Source: Bacillus sp. MYb209 (GTDB taxonomy: Bacteria > Bacillota > Bacilli > Bacillales > Bacillaceae_G). Taken from it: DNA of 64,000 nucleotides. Position 1 is the stretch's first letter; each line of letters begins with the position of its first letter. The notes under the pieces were generated by a model. That model was not told the origin of the DNA. It did no database searches and was given only the letters and a program-made list of their open reading frames with translations. Below are positions 17,497 to 26,361 of this stretch, one piece after another. The position numbers were made by a program, and so were the translations under genes. The stretch lies in NCBI RefSeq assembly GCF_002975175.1, contig NZ_PCNZ01000004.1:124001-188000 (forward strand), in the 5' to 3' direction.

Positions 17497-18532
17497 AATT
17501 TTCCTCAATTTGTTTCGCACTTAATCCAAGATGTGTTCTGAGTGTATTACTCAAATTTTGCAAGTCTTTTTTATTAGGATTATAATAATATACACGCTGT
17601 CCATTTGGGCCATTTGGTAAATATAAATCATCACCATTTAGCTGAATCTTCTCAACTGAACAATCTAAACCATATTTATAAAAAGATAAAATATCATCCA
17701 CTGCTAAATTTGTTTTAAAATCACCATCGACGGCCTCAACCATTTTCTCCAGTTTTGTAATAGACCCTACACTTTTTAATTTACTTAAAATCGCCTCAAT
17801 AACAAGTTGTTGGCGCTGTCCCCTCATTGCATCACTATCAATATGACGAGTTCTCGCCAAAGCAAGTGCTTCTTCTCCCGTTAATTTTTGAACCCCTTTT
17901 TTCAAGTGAATCGTATCAGGTTCATCTTTACTATTTTGTTCAGTAAATTCAACCGGGACATCTACCTCAACACCATCGAGCCCATCAACAATTTTAATAA
18001 ATGAACCAAAATTAAATTTCACAAAATAATCTACCGGCACTTGCAGTAACTTTTCTACTGCCTCAACAGAAGCTTGTGGCCCTCCATCTTTTCCGTTTTT
18101 AACGAAACCACTTCCATATGCATGTGTTATTTTATCTTTTTTCTTTTCGATTGGAACATATGTATATGTATCTCGTGGTATACTGGTTAACTTCACTGTC
18201 TTATCTTCTTTATTAAACGTAGCTAATAATAATGCATCCGTATGAAATGCACCATTATACCCCTTTTGCCGTTCTTGATTTTCATCAATTCCCATAATTA
18301 ACATTGAAACGTTGTTTGTAATTGGCTTTACAGCTCTCTCACGTAAATTTGATTTTTCACCACGCGATAAGTTCAAATTAGATTTTTGTACGAGATTAGA
18401 AGTTTTCATATATACATAAGCACCATAACCAACTCCGCCAAATAGTAATACTCCTAACAATACACTTATTATCGTTGTCTTTTTATATTTTCGTTTATTT
18501 TTATTTTCTCTTGAAGGAGAGGTATTCTCCAT
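17495..18532 (-). CDS. LytR-CpsA-Psr (LCP) family cell-wall ligase
   Basis: The 345-residue protein has a short cytoplasmic N-terminus, one membrane segment (about 20-42) and an extracellular LCP domain (about 75-235) with S-I-P-R-D-T-Y and H-T-D-A-L motifs. LCP enzymes transfer wall teichoic acid or polysaccharide from lipid carriers to peptidoglycan. It begins 17 bp after the membrane regulator gene, so it is the third gene of the ECF-sigma operon. This implies that envelope stress controls wall-polymer attachment (inference). Confidence 0.92.
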   Translation of the reverse strand: MENTSPSRENKNKRKYKKTTIISVLLGVLLFGGVGYGAYVYMKTSNLVQKSNLNLSRGEKSNLRERAVKPITNNVSMLIMGIDENQERQKGYNGAFHTDALLLATFNKEDKTVKLTSIPRDTYTYVPIEKKKDKITHAYGSGFVKNGKDGGPQASVEAVEKLLQVPVDYFVKFNFGSFIKIVDGLDGVEVDVPVEFTEQNSKDEPDTIHLKKGVQKLTGEEALALARTRHIDSDAMRGQRQQLVIEAILSKLKSVGSITKLEKMVEAVDGDFKTNLAVDDILSFYKYGLDCSVEKIQLNGDDLYLPNGPNGQRVYYYNPNKKDLQNLSNTLRTHLGLSAKQIEEN

Positions 18533-18549
18533 ATAGTTCCCTCCGTTTT

Positions 18550-19548
18550 CTATTCATCTAATATGTTTTTCAATTTTTCATAATTAGTGCTATCCTTTTG
18601 AAATACATTCTCTTTCAATCCTTTGTTTATTTGTATCCATTCAGTCGTAATCGAATATTGAATCATACCTTCATGGAAACTAAGGAACTTCAACATAATC
18701 CCCGTATTTTTATCTACAACCATTTCAAATTTCCCTCTCAAATCTTCAGATGTACTTACAGGCATTTCTATGTTTATTACCCCTTCTATTTTGTAGCAAT
18801 CGAGTCCAAGATACTTCGTTTCTTTATAACTCCAATCTTTATATCGAATTAATAGATCAGCAAATTCTGATTGAATACTGTACTTAGCGAATCCCACATA
18901 TTCGTCATCATACCGTTTCTTCTCACCTGATTTTCTCAACAACCTTTCCGTAGGGCTTAATTTTAATAGTTCATTATTTCTTGCTTTTGGGCTCCATCTC
19001 GTCTCTTTATACGTATTATTCTTATCATTAAACTCTTTTTTTCCGTCCTCGCTATAAATAATCGTGCTTTTTTTCGATAGTTTGTCTTCTTTAGATGAAA
19101 TACCACTTTGTTTCTCCGTATCAATCGCATATTTATATGTTGTAGCAATTCTTGTAGAGCTAGAATATTCTTCGAATTGCCCTGAAACATTTTGGAAATG
19201 ATCAATTGAATCAAGCATCTTTTGATGAATCTTTTCCTTATCTGGATAATTGACGTTCGACTTTATTTCTTCTTCATTCTCATAATCAGAAAACGCATTC
19301 TTCTTTACGTAATTAAACATCCCTCCATTTTGTGCAAAGCTCTGTATAGAAAACTCAGACATAGATACAATTGACAGTGTTAGAACAGCGGCACTAATAA
19401 ACATCATATGTACTCTATAACTCTTTCTTTTTACAGGAAGATTACGAAGTGTATCATTAATTTTTTCGTTTAGTGCCTGTGGCAATACGGTATTATCTTT
19501 TTCTATTCTCTTTTTTAATTTTTCATCAAATGATTTTTCTTTATCCAT
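18550..19548 (-). CDS. putative membrane-bound anti-sigma factor
   Basis: The 332-residue protein has a cytoplasmic N-terminus (about 1-45) suited to sigma binding and a membrane segment at about 46-66. The extracytoplasmic domain has Q-M/K-M-L-D-S-I-D-H-F and V-V-D-K-N-T-G-I-M-L-K stretches that recall the RseB/LolA-like sensor fold (guess). The ATG at 19548 is chosen because GGAGGTGG sits 7 bp upstream; the in-frame GTG at 19557 is inside that site. It starts 12 bp after the ECF sigma gene, the classical anti-sigma position. Confidence 0.75.
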   Translation of the reverse strand: MDKEKSFDEKLKKRIEKDNTVLPQALNEKINDTLRNLPVKRKSYRVHMMFISAAVLTLSIVSMSEFSIQSFAQNGGMFNYVKKNAFSDYENEEEIKSNVNYPDKEKIHQKMLDSIDHFQNVSGQFEEYSSSTRIATTYKYAIDTEKQSGISSKEDKLSKKSTIIYSEDGKKEFNDKNNTYKETRWSPKARNNELLKLSPTERLLRKSGEKKRYDDEYVGFAKYSIQSEFADLLIRYKDWSYKETKYLGLDCYKIEGVINIEMPVSTSEDLRGKFEMVVDKNTGIMLKFLSFHEGMIQYSITTEWIQINKGLKENVFQKDSTNYEKLKNILDE

Positions 19549-19560
19549 TTTAACCACCTC

Positions 19561-20094
19561 CTACTCCATCTTTAATCGCTCTTCTAATTGTTCCCTTGCA
19601 CGTGACAATCTTGATTTAACCGTTCCTTTTGGAATTTCTAAAAGCGTTGCAATACTTTCTTGATTCATATCTTCATAATAATAAAGTACAGTTACAGCTC
19701 TTAGTTCTTCCGTTAAAGACTGAATAGCATTACAAAGGTCAATATCTTCATATCGATCGAACGCCACCATATTACTATCATGATCCTCAATTACAATTAC
19801 TTTTTTATAAGAGCGAATTATATTGTTACACTCATTTATTAAAATTCTAATGAGCCAAGTTTGAAAAAACTCTTCCTTTTTCAGTTTTTTTATATTTTCA
19901 TAAGCTTTTAAGATTGTTGCCTGCATCGCATCCTCTATATTCGTCTCATCACGTAACATCGCCTTCGCAATGCGATACATTTTTACTTTTTCTGTATGTA
20001 TAAGTGTCATAAAAGCCTCATGATTACCCTTTTTTGCTAAAGAAACATCCGTTTCTTCTTTTACAATCATCTTATATAAAGGAATTACTTTCAC
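19561..20094 (-). CDS. ECF-family RNA polymerase sigma factor
   Basis: The 177-residue protein has sigma region 2 (about 30-95, D-A-M-Q-A-T-I-L-K-A-Y) and region 4 (about 120-172, I-P-K-G-T-V-K-S-R-L-S-R-A-R). The GTG start at 20094 has AGGAGG 8 bp upstream. The promoter at 20144-20171 has ECF-type elements, suggesting autoregulation. Which ECF group it belongs to (SigX-, SigV- or other) cannot be settled by eye. Confidence 0.92.
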   Translation of the reverse strand: MKVIPLYKMIVKEETDVSLAKKGNHEAFMTLIHTEKVKMYRIAKAMLRDETNIEDAMQATILKAYENIKKLKKEEFFQTWLIRILINECNNIIRSYKKVIVIEDHDSNMVAFDRYEDIDLCNAIQSLTEELRAVTVLYYYEDMNQESIATLLEIPKGTVKSRLSRAREQLEERLKME

Positions 20095-20143
20095 AATTGG
20101 TCCTCCTGTTTCAGCCTCACTTCAAATTTAACTTTACACGTAT

Positions 20144-20171
20144 TAGACGGGGGAGCCTATAAAAAGGTTCA
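20144..20171 (-). promoter_or_regulatory. ECF-type (autoregulatory) promoter
   Basis: Minus strand TGAACC, 16-bp spacer, CGTCTA. This matches the -35 AAC and -10 CGTC pattern of ECF promoters and lies 50 bp upstream of the sigma gene. Confidence 0.75.
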
Positions 20172-20256
20172 TTTTTTTGAATATTTTTGTAAATTAAAAG
20201 ATAAATATCCTTTTTAGGGTGCTACACAATAAACATATCGGTTCAAATTCACAAAC

Positions 20257-20286
20257 AAAAAAGTCCACTTTCACAGTGGACTTTTT
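20257..20286 (-). terminator. terminator of the ABC exporter operon
   Basis: AAAAAGTCCACT, TTCAC loop, AGTGGACTTTTT; perfect stem. Confidence 0.88.
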
Positions 20287-20289
20287 ACT

Positions 20290-21096
20290 TTATAACGGTA
20301 AATCTCTCTTTCTAAACACAACTATTGCTAACAAGAAGATGCAAACTGCTCCAACGGTTAACCCTAAACTTACCGGCCATATATTATATGATCCCTCGGC
20401 AATTTCTTTCGGACGAAACAGCGTGAATAATGATAGACTTCTCATCCATTCTAACTTATCACTTAATTTCCCTACCATATCTAATACGAAAAATAAGATT
20501 GTTAAACTTGCTGAATAACTAAGTGCCTTCCTTTCATCATTACATATACAAGAAAAGAAAAATGAATAGGCACTAACTACTAAAAATATGAGTCCTCCGA
20601 CTATATTTATCTTCAAAAATAATTCTTTATTTAAGTTATTGTCTTTTAAAAACCATTCTGCACCTACTATACCCGCTACATACGTAACAAATACAATGAT
20701 TAGTAGCCCCAATATGAGAACGGCAGCTTGTGTAATTGCAATTTGCACCCTTGATACAGGTGTTGCTAATAAATATGCCATCGCCCCTTTATCTACATGA
20801 CGAGCAATTAAATGCGTTGCAACCGTGACACAAAAAATTGTTAAAATGATAATAAACAATAGACTATAATATTCACCAGCTAAAAAATCCATTACATTTT
20901 GAATCGGACTTTCCATTCCAACGATTTTTTTTACACTATCAGGCATGGCACTTATTAATTCATTTAACCCTTTCGCTGAAACCATCGATGGGAATATCCA
21001 AATTAATAACCATAAATAAAGAGCTGCACCAGTAGCATAACTCAAAATATTTTTTTGAGTTTCTTTCAAACTAGCTAAAAATAGTTGTTTATTCAT
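20290..21096 (-). CDS. ABC-2 type transporter permease
   Basis: The 268-residue protein has about six membrane segments and an extracellular-side loop after the first. It overlaps the ATPase gene by 8 bp, so the two are translationally coupled and form one exporter (half-transporter pair). The substrate is unknown. A TetR repressor divergently encoded at 22147 probably controls it through the operators at 21999-22094. Confidence 0.88.
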   Translation of the reverse strand: MNKQLFLASLKETQKNILSYATGAALYLWLLIWIFPSMVSAKGLNELISAMPDSVKKIVGMESPIQNVMDFLAGEYYSLLFIIILTIFCVTVATHLIARHVDKGAMAYLLATPVSRVQIAITQAAVLILGLLIIVFVTYVAGIVGAEWFLKDNNLNKELFLKINIVGGLIFLVVSAYSFFFSCICNDERKALSYSASLTILFFVLDMVGKLSDKLEWMRSLSLFTLFRPKEIAEGSYNIWPVSLGLTVGAVCIFLLAIVVFRKRDLPL

Positions 21097-21982
21097 GCTT
21101 TACCCCTTCTTTCTTCTCGTAATAATGCATAAATAAATGTTCTAAATCCGTCGCTCTCGTTTGAAGTGCCGTTACATTATAGTTTGAAAGTATTTGTAAA
21201 ACAGTTTGATAGTTTCCTTGCACAATAATTGACGCCTCTCTACCTTTCACTCCTTCAAATTGCAAATCACATTGTTTAAGAGACTCGATTTCTTCTTGAG
21301 ATGATACAGTTACATCTATCACCTGTCTTCTCATGCCTTGTAAATCATGAATGTTTTCAACTGTTACAAGGCGACCATCTTTAATAATAGCCACTCTGTC
21401 ACAAGTTCTCTCAATTTCAGTGAAAATATGCGACGACATAAGAATCGTTTTTCCTCTTTGCTTTTCCTCTAATATTAAATCTATAAACACTTGTTGCATA
21501 AGTGGATCGAGTCCTGATGTTGGTTCATCTAAAATTAGTACTTCTGGATCATGCATAAATGCAGCAACAATCCCTACTTTTTGTTTCATTCCTTTAGACA
21601 TTTTTCGAATTGGTGTTTTCACATCGAATTGCAGACGCTCTATCAAGTCATCACGTCTCTTCGTTTCCTTTAGCCCACGCATTCCTTGCATCAAATTTAA
21701 AAACTCTAATCCATTCATTCCTTCAATAAAAGAAATTTCTCCTGGTAAATAGCCAACTTCTCTTTGAATTTTCGCAGCATCTTCCCAACAATCTAATCCG
21801 AAAATTGTCGCTTTACCAGCCGTCGGTTTTATAAATCCCATTAAATTACGAATTGTTGTTGATTTCCCAGCACCATTTGGTCCTAAGTAGCCAAAAACTT
21901 CCCCTTCTTTCACTTCAAATGTAATATCAAACAAGCCTTTCCCATTTGAAAACTGTTTTGTGACATTTTGAACTGAAATCAT
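21089..21982 (-). CDS. ABC transporter ATP-binding protein
   Basis: The 297-residue ATPase has Walker A G-P-N-G-A-G-K-S-T at 34-42, a signature-type K-M-S-K-G-M-K-Q-K near 127-135 (degenerate versus LSGGQ, common in this drug/antibiotic exporter subfamily), and Walker B V-L-I-L-D-E-P at 148-154. A C-terminal extension of about 75 residues follows the nucleotide-binding domain. It is the first gene of the operon and divergent from the TetR gene. Confidence 0.92.
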   Translation of the reverse strand: MISVQNVTKQFSNGKGLFDITFEVKEGEVFGYLGPNGAGKSTTIRNLMGFIKPTAGKATIFGLDCWEDAAKIQREVGYLPGEISFIEGMNGLEFLNLMQGMRGLKETKRRDDLIERLQFDVKTPIRKMSKGMKQKVGIVAAFMHDPEVLILDEPTSGLDPLMQQVFIDLILEEKQRGKTILMSSHIFTEIERTCDRVAIIKDGRLVTVENIHDLQGMRRQVIDVTVSSQEEIESLKQCDLQFEGVKGREASIIVQGNYQTVLQILSNYNVTALQTRATDLEHLFMHYYEKKEGVKHE

Positions 21983-21998
21983 AAGCCCACCTCATTTT

Positions 21999-22026
21999 TT
22001 GAAATATTTAATGTATGATATTTCAA
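21999..22026. promoter_or_regulatory. TetR operator 1
   Basis: TTGAAATAT, 10-bp centre, ATATTTCAA: perfect 9-bp arms (11 bp counting flanking TT/AA). It overlaps the region just upstream of the ABC ATPase start. Confidence 0.8.
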
Positions 22027-22066
22027 AATTATTGTACTCCTCATCTTTCATATTCGCAACAACTTT

Positions 22067-22094
22067 TTGAAATATTTATATGTCCATATTTCAA
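22067..22094. promoter_or_regulatory. TetR operator 2
   Basis: Same arms and same 10-bp centre length as operator 1, 68 bp away, with a different central sequence. This points to cooperative or dual control of both divergent promoters. Confidence 0.8.
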
Positions 22095-22146
22095 AAATAT
22101 TGTTTTCAATTATTTTTTCTTGTATATTTTAAATGAGGTGATTGTA

Positions 22147-22740
22147 TTGAACGGCTTTGAAAAAGTGAAAGAAAAGAAAAAACGTGCCATTAAAGAGGCA
22201 GCCTTCGTATTATTTTCAGAACGTGGATTTAATGAAGTGAAAATAGAACATATTGCAAAAAAAGCAAACGTTTCTCAAGTTACAATTTATAATCATTTCG
22301 GAAGTAAAGATGCGTTATTTAGGGAACTTATACAAGAATTTATAATATCTGAATTTCAATATTATAAAGATCTTGCAGAAGAAAAATTACCTTTTCATGA
22401 TATGATGCAAAAAATGATTGTAAAAAAAATGAATACGGGCGGATTATTTCAGCCTGATATGCTACTACAAATGATGCAAAGAGACGAAGAGCTCCGAGAA
22501 TTTATTTATAGTTATCAAAACGAAAAAATCCTGCCTTGGTATTTAGAAATATTAGAACAAGCACAGCGCAAAAATGAAATTAATCCTCATCTTTCAAAAG
22601 AAATGATGTTACTGTACATTCAAATGTTCACTAAATTAGGTGATGATTTCGGGGCACAGCTTCTTGAAGGAGATCGAGAAAAACATATACAAGATATAGT
22701 TACAATGTTCTTTTACGGACTTTCTGTTCCGCAAAAATAA
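22147..22740 (+). CDS. TetR/AcrR-family transcriptional repressor
   Basis: The 197-residue protein has an N-terminal helix-turn-helix (about 12-55, with I-A-K-K-A-N-V-S-Q-V-T-I-Y-N-H-F-G-S-K) and an all-helical ligand/dimer domain. The TTG start at 22147 is preferred because GAGGTG sits 6 bp upstream and the HTH then begins at the usual position. It is divergent from the ABC exporter with two identical inverted repeats between them, so autorepression and repression of the exporter are likely. Confidence 0.9.
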   Translation: MNGFEKVKEKKKRAIKEAAFVLFSERGFNEVKIEHIAKKANVSQVTIYNHFGSKDALFRELIQEFIISEFQYYKDLAEEKLPFHDMMQKMIVKKMNTGGLFQPDMLLQMMQRDEELREFIYSYQNEKILPWYLEILEQAQRKNEINPHLSKEMMLLYIQMFTKLGDDFGAQLLEGDREKHIQDIVTMFFYGLSVPQK

Positions 22741-22768
22741 AAAAAGACACAGAATCGTGTCTTTTTTA
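22738..22768. terminator. bidirectional terminator
   Basis: AAAAAAGACAC ... GTGTCTTTTTT between convergent genes. Confidence 0.85.
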
Positions 22769-23797
22769 TTTTACCGAAATAACTCTACCAGTTTCACTAC
22801 TTTCAATTGCCAATTGAATAAGTCTAATAACTTCCAAGCCTTCTTCTGCTGTTACAGGTGGTTTCTCACCATTTACAATACTATCTCTTACACCTTTATA
22901 ATACATGTCATAACAGCCGACTTCTGTCGGAATACGCTCTAACTTTTCTTCCGTTTCTAAAATAGCAAAATTCTCTTCAGAGTCTGCTCCATAACCATTA
23001 TCCCCTGGCTTCATTCCAGTTTTTAATTGTTCTTCCTGTGAATCCATACCATACTTCACGATAGAACCCTTATCGCCATGCAGTGTAAAATGTGGTCCAG
23101 CTTGTTTCACATAACTGCTACTATGTAAAATGACACGTTTTACATAGTAGTGAAGTACGACATGGAAATAATCATCAATTTCTGCACCTGGTCGTTGTTT
23201 TATTACATCTGCATTTATCGCATCTGGTTTCCCGAATAATGATAACGCTTGATCCATTAAATGCGATCCTAAATCATATAAAATTCCTGAACCTGGTAAA
23301 TTCTTTTCTCTCCAGCGATCACGTACATGTGGACGGAAACGATCGAAATGCGCTTCATATGCGTATACATTCCCTATTCTATTTTCTTGTAATAGTTTCT
23401 TTATCGTTAAGAAATCATTATCAAAACGACGGTTGTGATACACACTTAAAACGACATTATGTTGCTTCGCTAATGAAATAAGTTCTTCTCCCTCTTCAAT
23501 TGAAACAACGAATGGTTTCTCCACAACAACATGCTTACCGTGTACAATCGCTTCTTTTACATATGGAAAATGAGTTGTATTCGGTGAAGTAATGACCACT
23601 AAGTCAATATCAGCTCGGTTTACTAATTCATCAATTGTACCAACAACTTCAGCATTTGGTAATGCTTGTTTCACTACTTCTTCTTTTGATGATAAAATAG
23701 CACGGATATCGTATTCTTCTATCGTTTGTAATAACGGGATGTGAAATGTTGTACTAGAAAATCCAAATCCTACAATCCCTACACCTATTTTTTTCAT
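22766..23797 (-). CDS. Gfo/Idh/MocA-family NAD(P)-dependent oxidoreductase
   Basis: The 343-residue enzyme has an N-terminal Rossmann motif (G-I-V-G-F-G-F-S, about 7-14), the family catalytic-lysine motif V-E-K-P at 92-95, and D-L-G-S-H at 175-179. Family members oxidise sugars or inositols (B. subtilis IolW/YvaA and IolX are relatives). The substrate cannot be read from sequence. It is a single-gene unit between terminators. Confidence 0.9.
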   Translation of the reverse strand: MKKIGVGIVGFGFSSTTFHIPLLQTIEEYDIRAILSSKEEVVKQALPNAEVVGTIDELVNRADIDLVVITSPNTTHFPYVKEAIVHGKHVVVEKPFVVSIEEGEELISLAKQHNVVLSVYHNRRFDNDFLTIKKLLQENRIGNVYAYEAHFDRFRPHVRDRWREKNLPGSGILYDLGSHLMDQALSLFGKPDAINADVIKQRPGAEIDDYFHVVLHYYVKRVILHSSSYVKQAGPHFTLHGDKGSIVKYGMDSQEEQLKTGMKPGDNGYGADSEENFAILETEEKLERIPTEVGCYDMYYKGVRDSIVNGEKPPVTAEEGLEVIRLIQLAIESSETGRVISVK

Positions 23798-23894
23798 GTT
23801 GCCCCTCCATTTGTGAGAACGATTTCATTTCATTATTATAACAAGATTATTTTTATATACATAACGTTTTGCTCATACATACCTTTTCATAACT

Positions 23895-23931
23895 AAAAAC
23901 CTTGCTAGTTATACACTAGCAAGGTTTTTTT
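23895..23931 (-). terminator. terminator of the parE-parC operon
   Basis: AAAACCTTGCTAGT, TATAC loop, ACTAGCAAGGTTTT; perfect 14-bp stem with a T-run. Confidence 0.9.
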
Positions 23932-23936
23932 CACAT

Positions 23937-26360
23937 TTACTCTGTTCGTTTTTTTGTCCACGTTTCAATTACTTCACCAGTATCATTAACATCTAGTACT
24001 AAACTACCATTACTATACCGGTCTTTATTTCGAAACGCTTTCGGATCAATTTCTTCTACAATGTGTTTCCCTGTCTTCATGTAAACTAATTCATCATCTC
24101 GAACAATTTCAATACCGACAATACGGTACGGATTACGTTTTAACTCTTTAAAAATTACAAGGCCGCGCTTCGCCCTCGTTGATTTCTCAATTTCTGATGC
24201 CTTTATACGTTTCACAGCACCGCGCTGCGTAACGAGAATAAGTTGATCTTTTTCACCATTTAACGGTTTACCAGAAGCAACATAGTCATCTTCTTTTAAA
24301 TTAATTGCTTTCACACCAGCTGCTCTTACACCAACTGGACTTACTTCTTCTTCATTGAATACAAGTGCATATGCACCATGTGTTGCAAGAACAATATCAC
24401 TTGTCCCATCTGTCGCAAATATATCAACAACTTCATCATCTTTTTTCAAGTTTACAGCAACGAACGCCCGTGAATAACGCTGTACTTTATATTGGTTTAA
24501 TTCTGTTTTCTTAATCATACCGTTTCGTGTAACAAATACGATAAATCGTTTTTCTTCTTCAAAATCCGGTACGACTGTTGCCCAAATTAACGATTCATCT
24601 CGCTCGAGTGAAACAAGATTCGCAACGTGTTGACCTAAATCTTTCCAACGAATTTCTGGCATTTCATACACAGGAAGATAAATATAATTTCCTTTGTTCG
24701 TAAATAAAAGAACGGTTTCTGTCGTGTTTGTATCGAAACGCTCAAGTAAGATGTCACCCTCTTTCATACCGAAGTATTTCCCGTTCGATGCATTATGCGA
24801 ACGCCAACCTGTTCGTTTCACATAGCCTTCTTTCGTTACAGTAACGATGACATCTTCTTGCGGAATCATAACTTCCACATCGATTTTAATTTCTTCAATT
24901 TCCTCTTCAATTATCGCACGGCGATTATCACTATATGTTTTCTTTACTCTCTTCAAATCAGTTTTTATAACTTGAAAAAGTCTTTTTTCACTTTGTAGAA
25001 TCGTCTGTAACTCTATAATTTTCTTACTAAGTTCCGCTGCTTCTTGCTCTAGCGCTGTAATATCTGTATTCGTTAAACGATATAATTGCAGTGAAACAAT
25101 TGCTTCTGACTGCGCCTCTGTAAATCCAAATTTCGCACTTAAATTATCTTTCGCATTACGCTTATCTTTAGACCCACGAATCGTTTCAATCACTTCATCT
25201 AAAATTGATAATGCTTTCTTTAAACCTTCTACAATATGCTGACGATTTTCTGCTTTTCTTAATTCATATTGCGAGCGTCTTGTAACAACTTCTTTCTGAT
25301 GCCCAATATATGCATCCAAAATCTTAGGTAATGTCATAAGTGTCGGACGACGATTATTTATCGCTACCATATTAAAGTTGTATGGAATTTGCAAATCTGT
25401 ATTTTTATATAAATAATTTAAAATACCTTCAGCATTCGCTTCTTTTTTTAATTCTACAACGATACGAAGACCTGTACGATCTGTCTCATCACGTACTTCA
25501 GCAATTCCATCTAGCTTTTTATCTATACGTAATTCATCCATTTTCTTAACAAGATTCGCTTTATTTACTTCATACGGAATTTCTGTAATAACGATTTGTT
25601 GCTTCCCGCCACGAATCGTTTCAACCTCTGCTTTTCCGCGAATAATAATTTTACCTTTACCTGTTTCATACGCTTTTTTAATGCCATCTATCCCTTGTAT
25701 AATACCACCTGTAGGGAAATCTGGTCCTTTAATAACTGTTAATAAATCATCAACAGTACTATTCGGATTATCAATTCGCATCATCGTCGCATCAATTACT
25801 TCTCCAAGATGATGCGGTGGAATTTCTGTTGCATAACCAGCGGAAATCCCTGTAGATCCGTTCACTAATAAGTTCGGGAACATTGCTGGTAATACAACAG
25901 GTTCTTCACTCGTATCATCAAAGTTTGACACGAATTCTACTGTTTCTTTATCAAGATCACGTAATAACTCAGATGCGATTGGTGATAACCGTGCTTCCGT
26001 ATAACGCATTGCTGCTGCTGGATCCCCATCAACACTACCGTTATTTCCGTGCATTTCAACTAGAACATTACGTACTTTCCAAGTTTGACTTAAGCGTACC
26101 ATCGCCTCATATACAGAGGAATCACCATGTGGATGATAATTACCGATAACATTACCTACTGTTTTAGCTGATTTACGAAACGCTTTATCATGTACATTTC
26201 CTTCTACATACATGGAATATAAAATACGTCTTTGTACTGGTTTTAAACCGTCACGCGCATCTGGAAGCGCGCGGTCTTGAATAATATATTTACTATAACG
26301 CGCAAAGCGGTCACCTAACACGTCTTCAAGCGGGAGGTCATGAAACTTCTCTGCCTGCAT
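23937..26360 (-). CDS. parC: DNA topoisomerase IV subunit A
   Basis: The 807-residue subunit has the DNA-cleaving Tyr120 in [10 protein letters not shown] and the quinolone-determining stretch [10 protein letters not shown] with Ser81 and Glu85. These are the residues associated with susceptibility in Gram-positives. The C-terminal beta-pinwheel domain is present. With ParE it decatenates daughter chromosomes. It starts 1 bp after the parE stop, with GGAGGTGG upstream, so the two are translationally coupled. Confidence 0.97.
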   Translation of the reverse strand: MQAEKFHDLPLEDVLGDRFARYSKYIIQDRALPDARDGLKPVQRRILYSMYVEGNVHDKAFRKSAKTVGNVIGNYHPHGDSSVYEAMVRLSQTWKVRNVLVEMHGNNGSVDGDPAAAMRYTEARLSPIASELLRDLDKETVEFVSNFDDTSEEPVVLPAMFPNLLVNGSTGISAGYATEIPPHHLGEVIDATMMRIDNPNSTVDDLLTVIKGPDFPTGGIIQGIDGIKKAYETGKGKIIIRGKAEVETIRGGKQQIVITEIPYEVNKANLVKKMDELRIDKKLDGIAEVRDETDRTGLRIVVELKKEANAEGILNYLYKNTDLQIPYNFNMVAINNRRPTLMTLPKILDAYIGHQKEVVTRRSQYELRKAENRQHIVEGLKKALSILDEVIETIRGSKDKRNAKDNLSAKFGFTEAQSEAIVSLQLYRLTNTDITALEQEAAELSKKIIELQTILQSEKRLFQVIKTDLKRVKKTYSDNRRAIIEEEIEEIKIDVEVMIPQEDVIVTVTKEGYVKRTGWRSHNASNGKYFGMKEGDILLERFDTNTTETVLLFTNKGNYIYLPVYEMPEIRWKDLGQHVANLVSLERDESLIWATVVPDFEEEKRFIVFVTRNGMIKKTELNQYKVQRYSRAFVAVNLKKDDEVVDIFATDGTSDIVLATHGAYALVFNEEEVSPVGVRAAGVKAINLKEDDYVASGKPLNGEKDQLILVTQRGAVKRIKASEIEKSTRAKRGLVIFKELKRNPYRIVGIEIVRDDELVYMKTGKHIVEEIDPKAFRNKDRYSNGSLVLDVNDTGEVIETWTKKRTE

Positions 26361-26361
26361 G

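Noticed and set aside
20587-20800. Plus-strand ORFs inside the ABC permease and other genes
   Set aside because: These are antisense shadows of well-supported genes with no ribosome sites or families.
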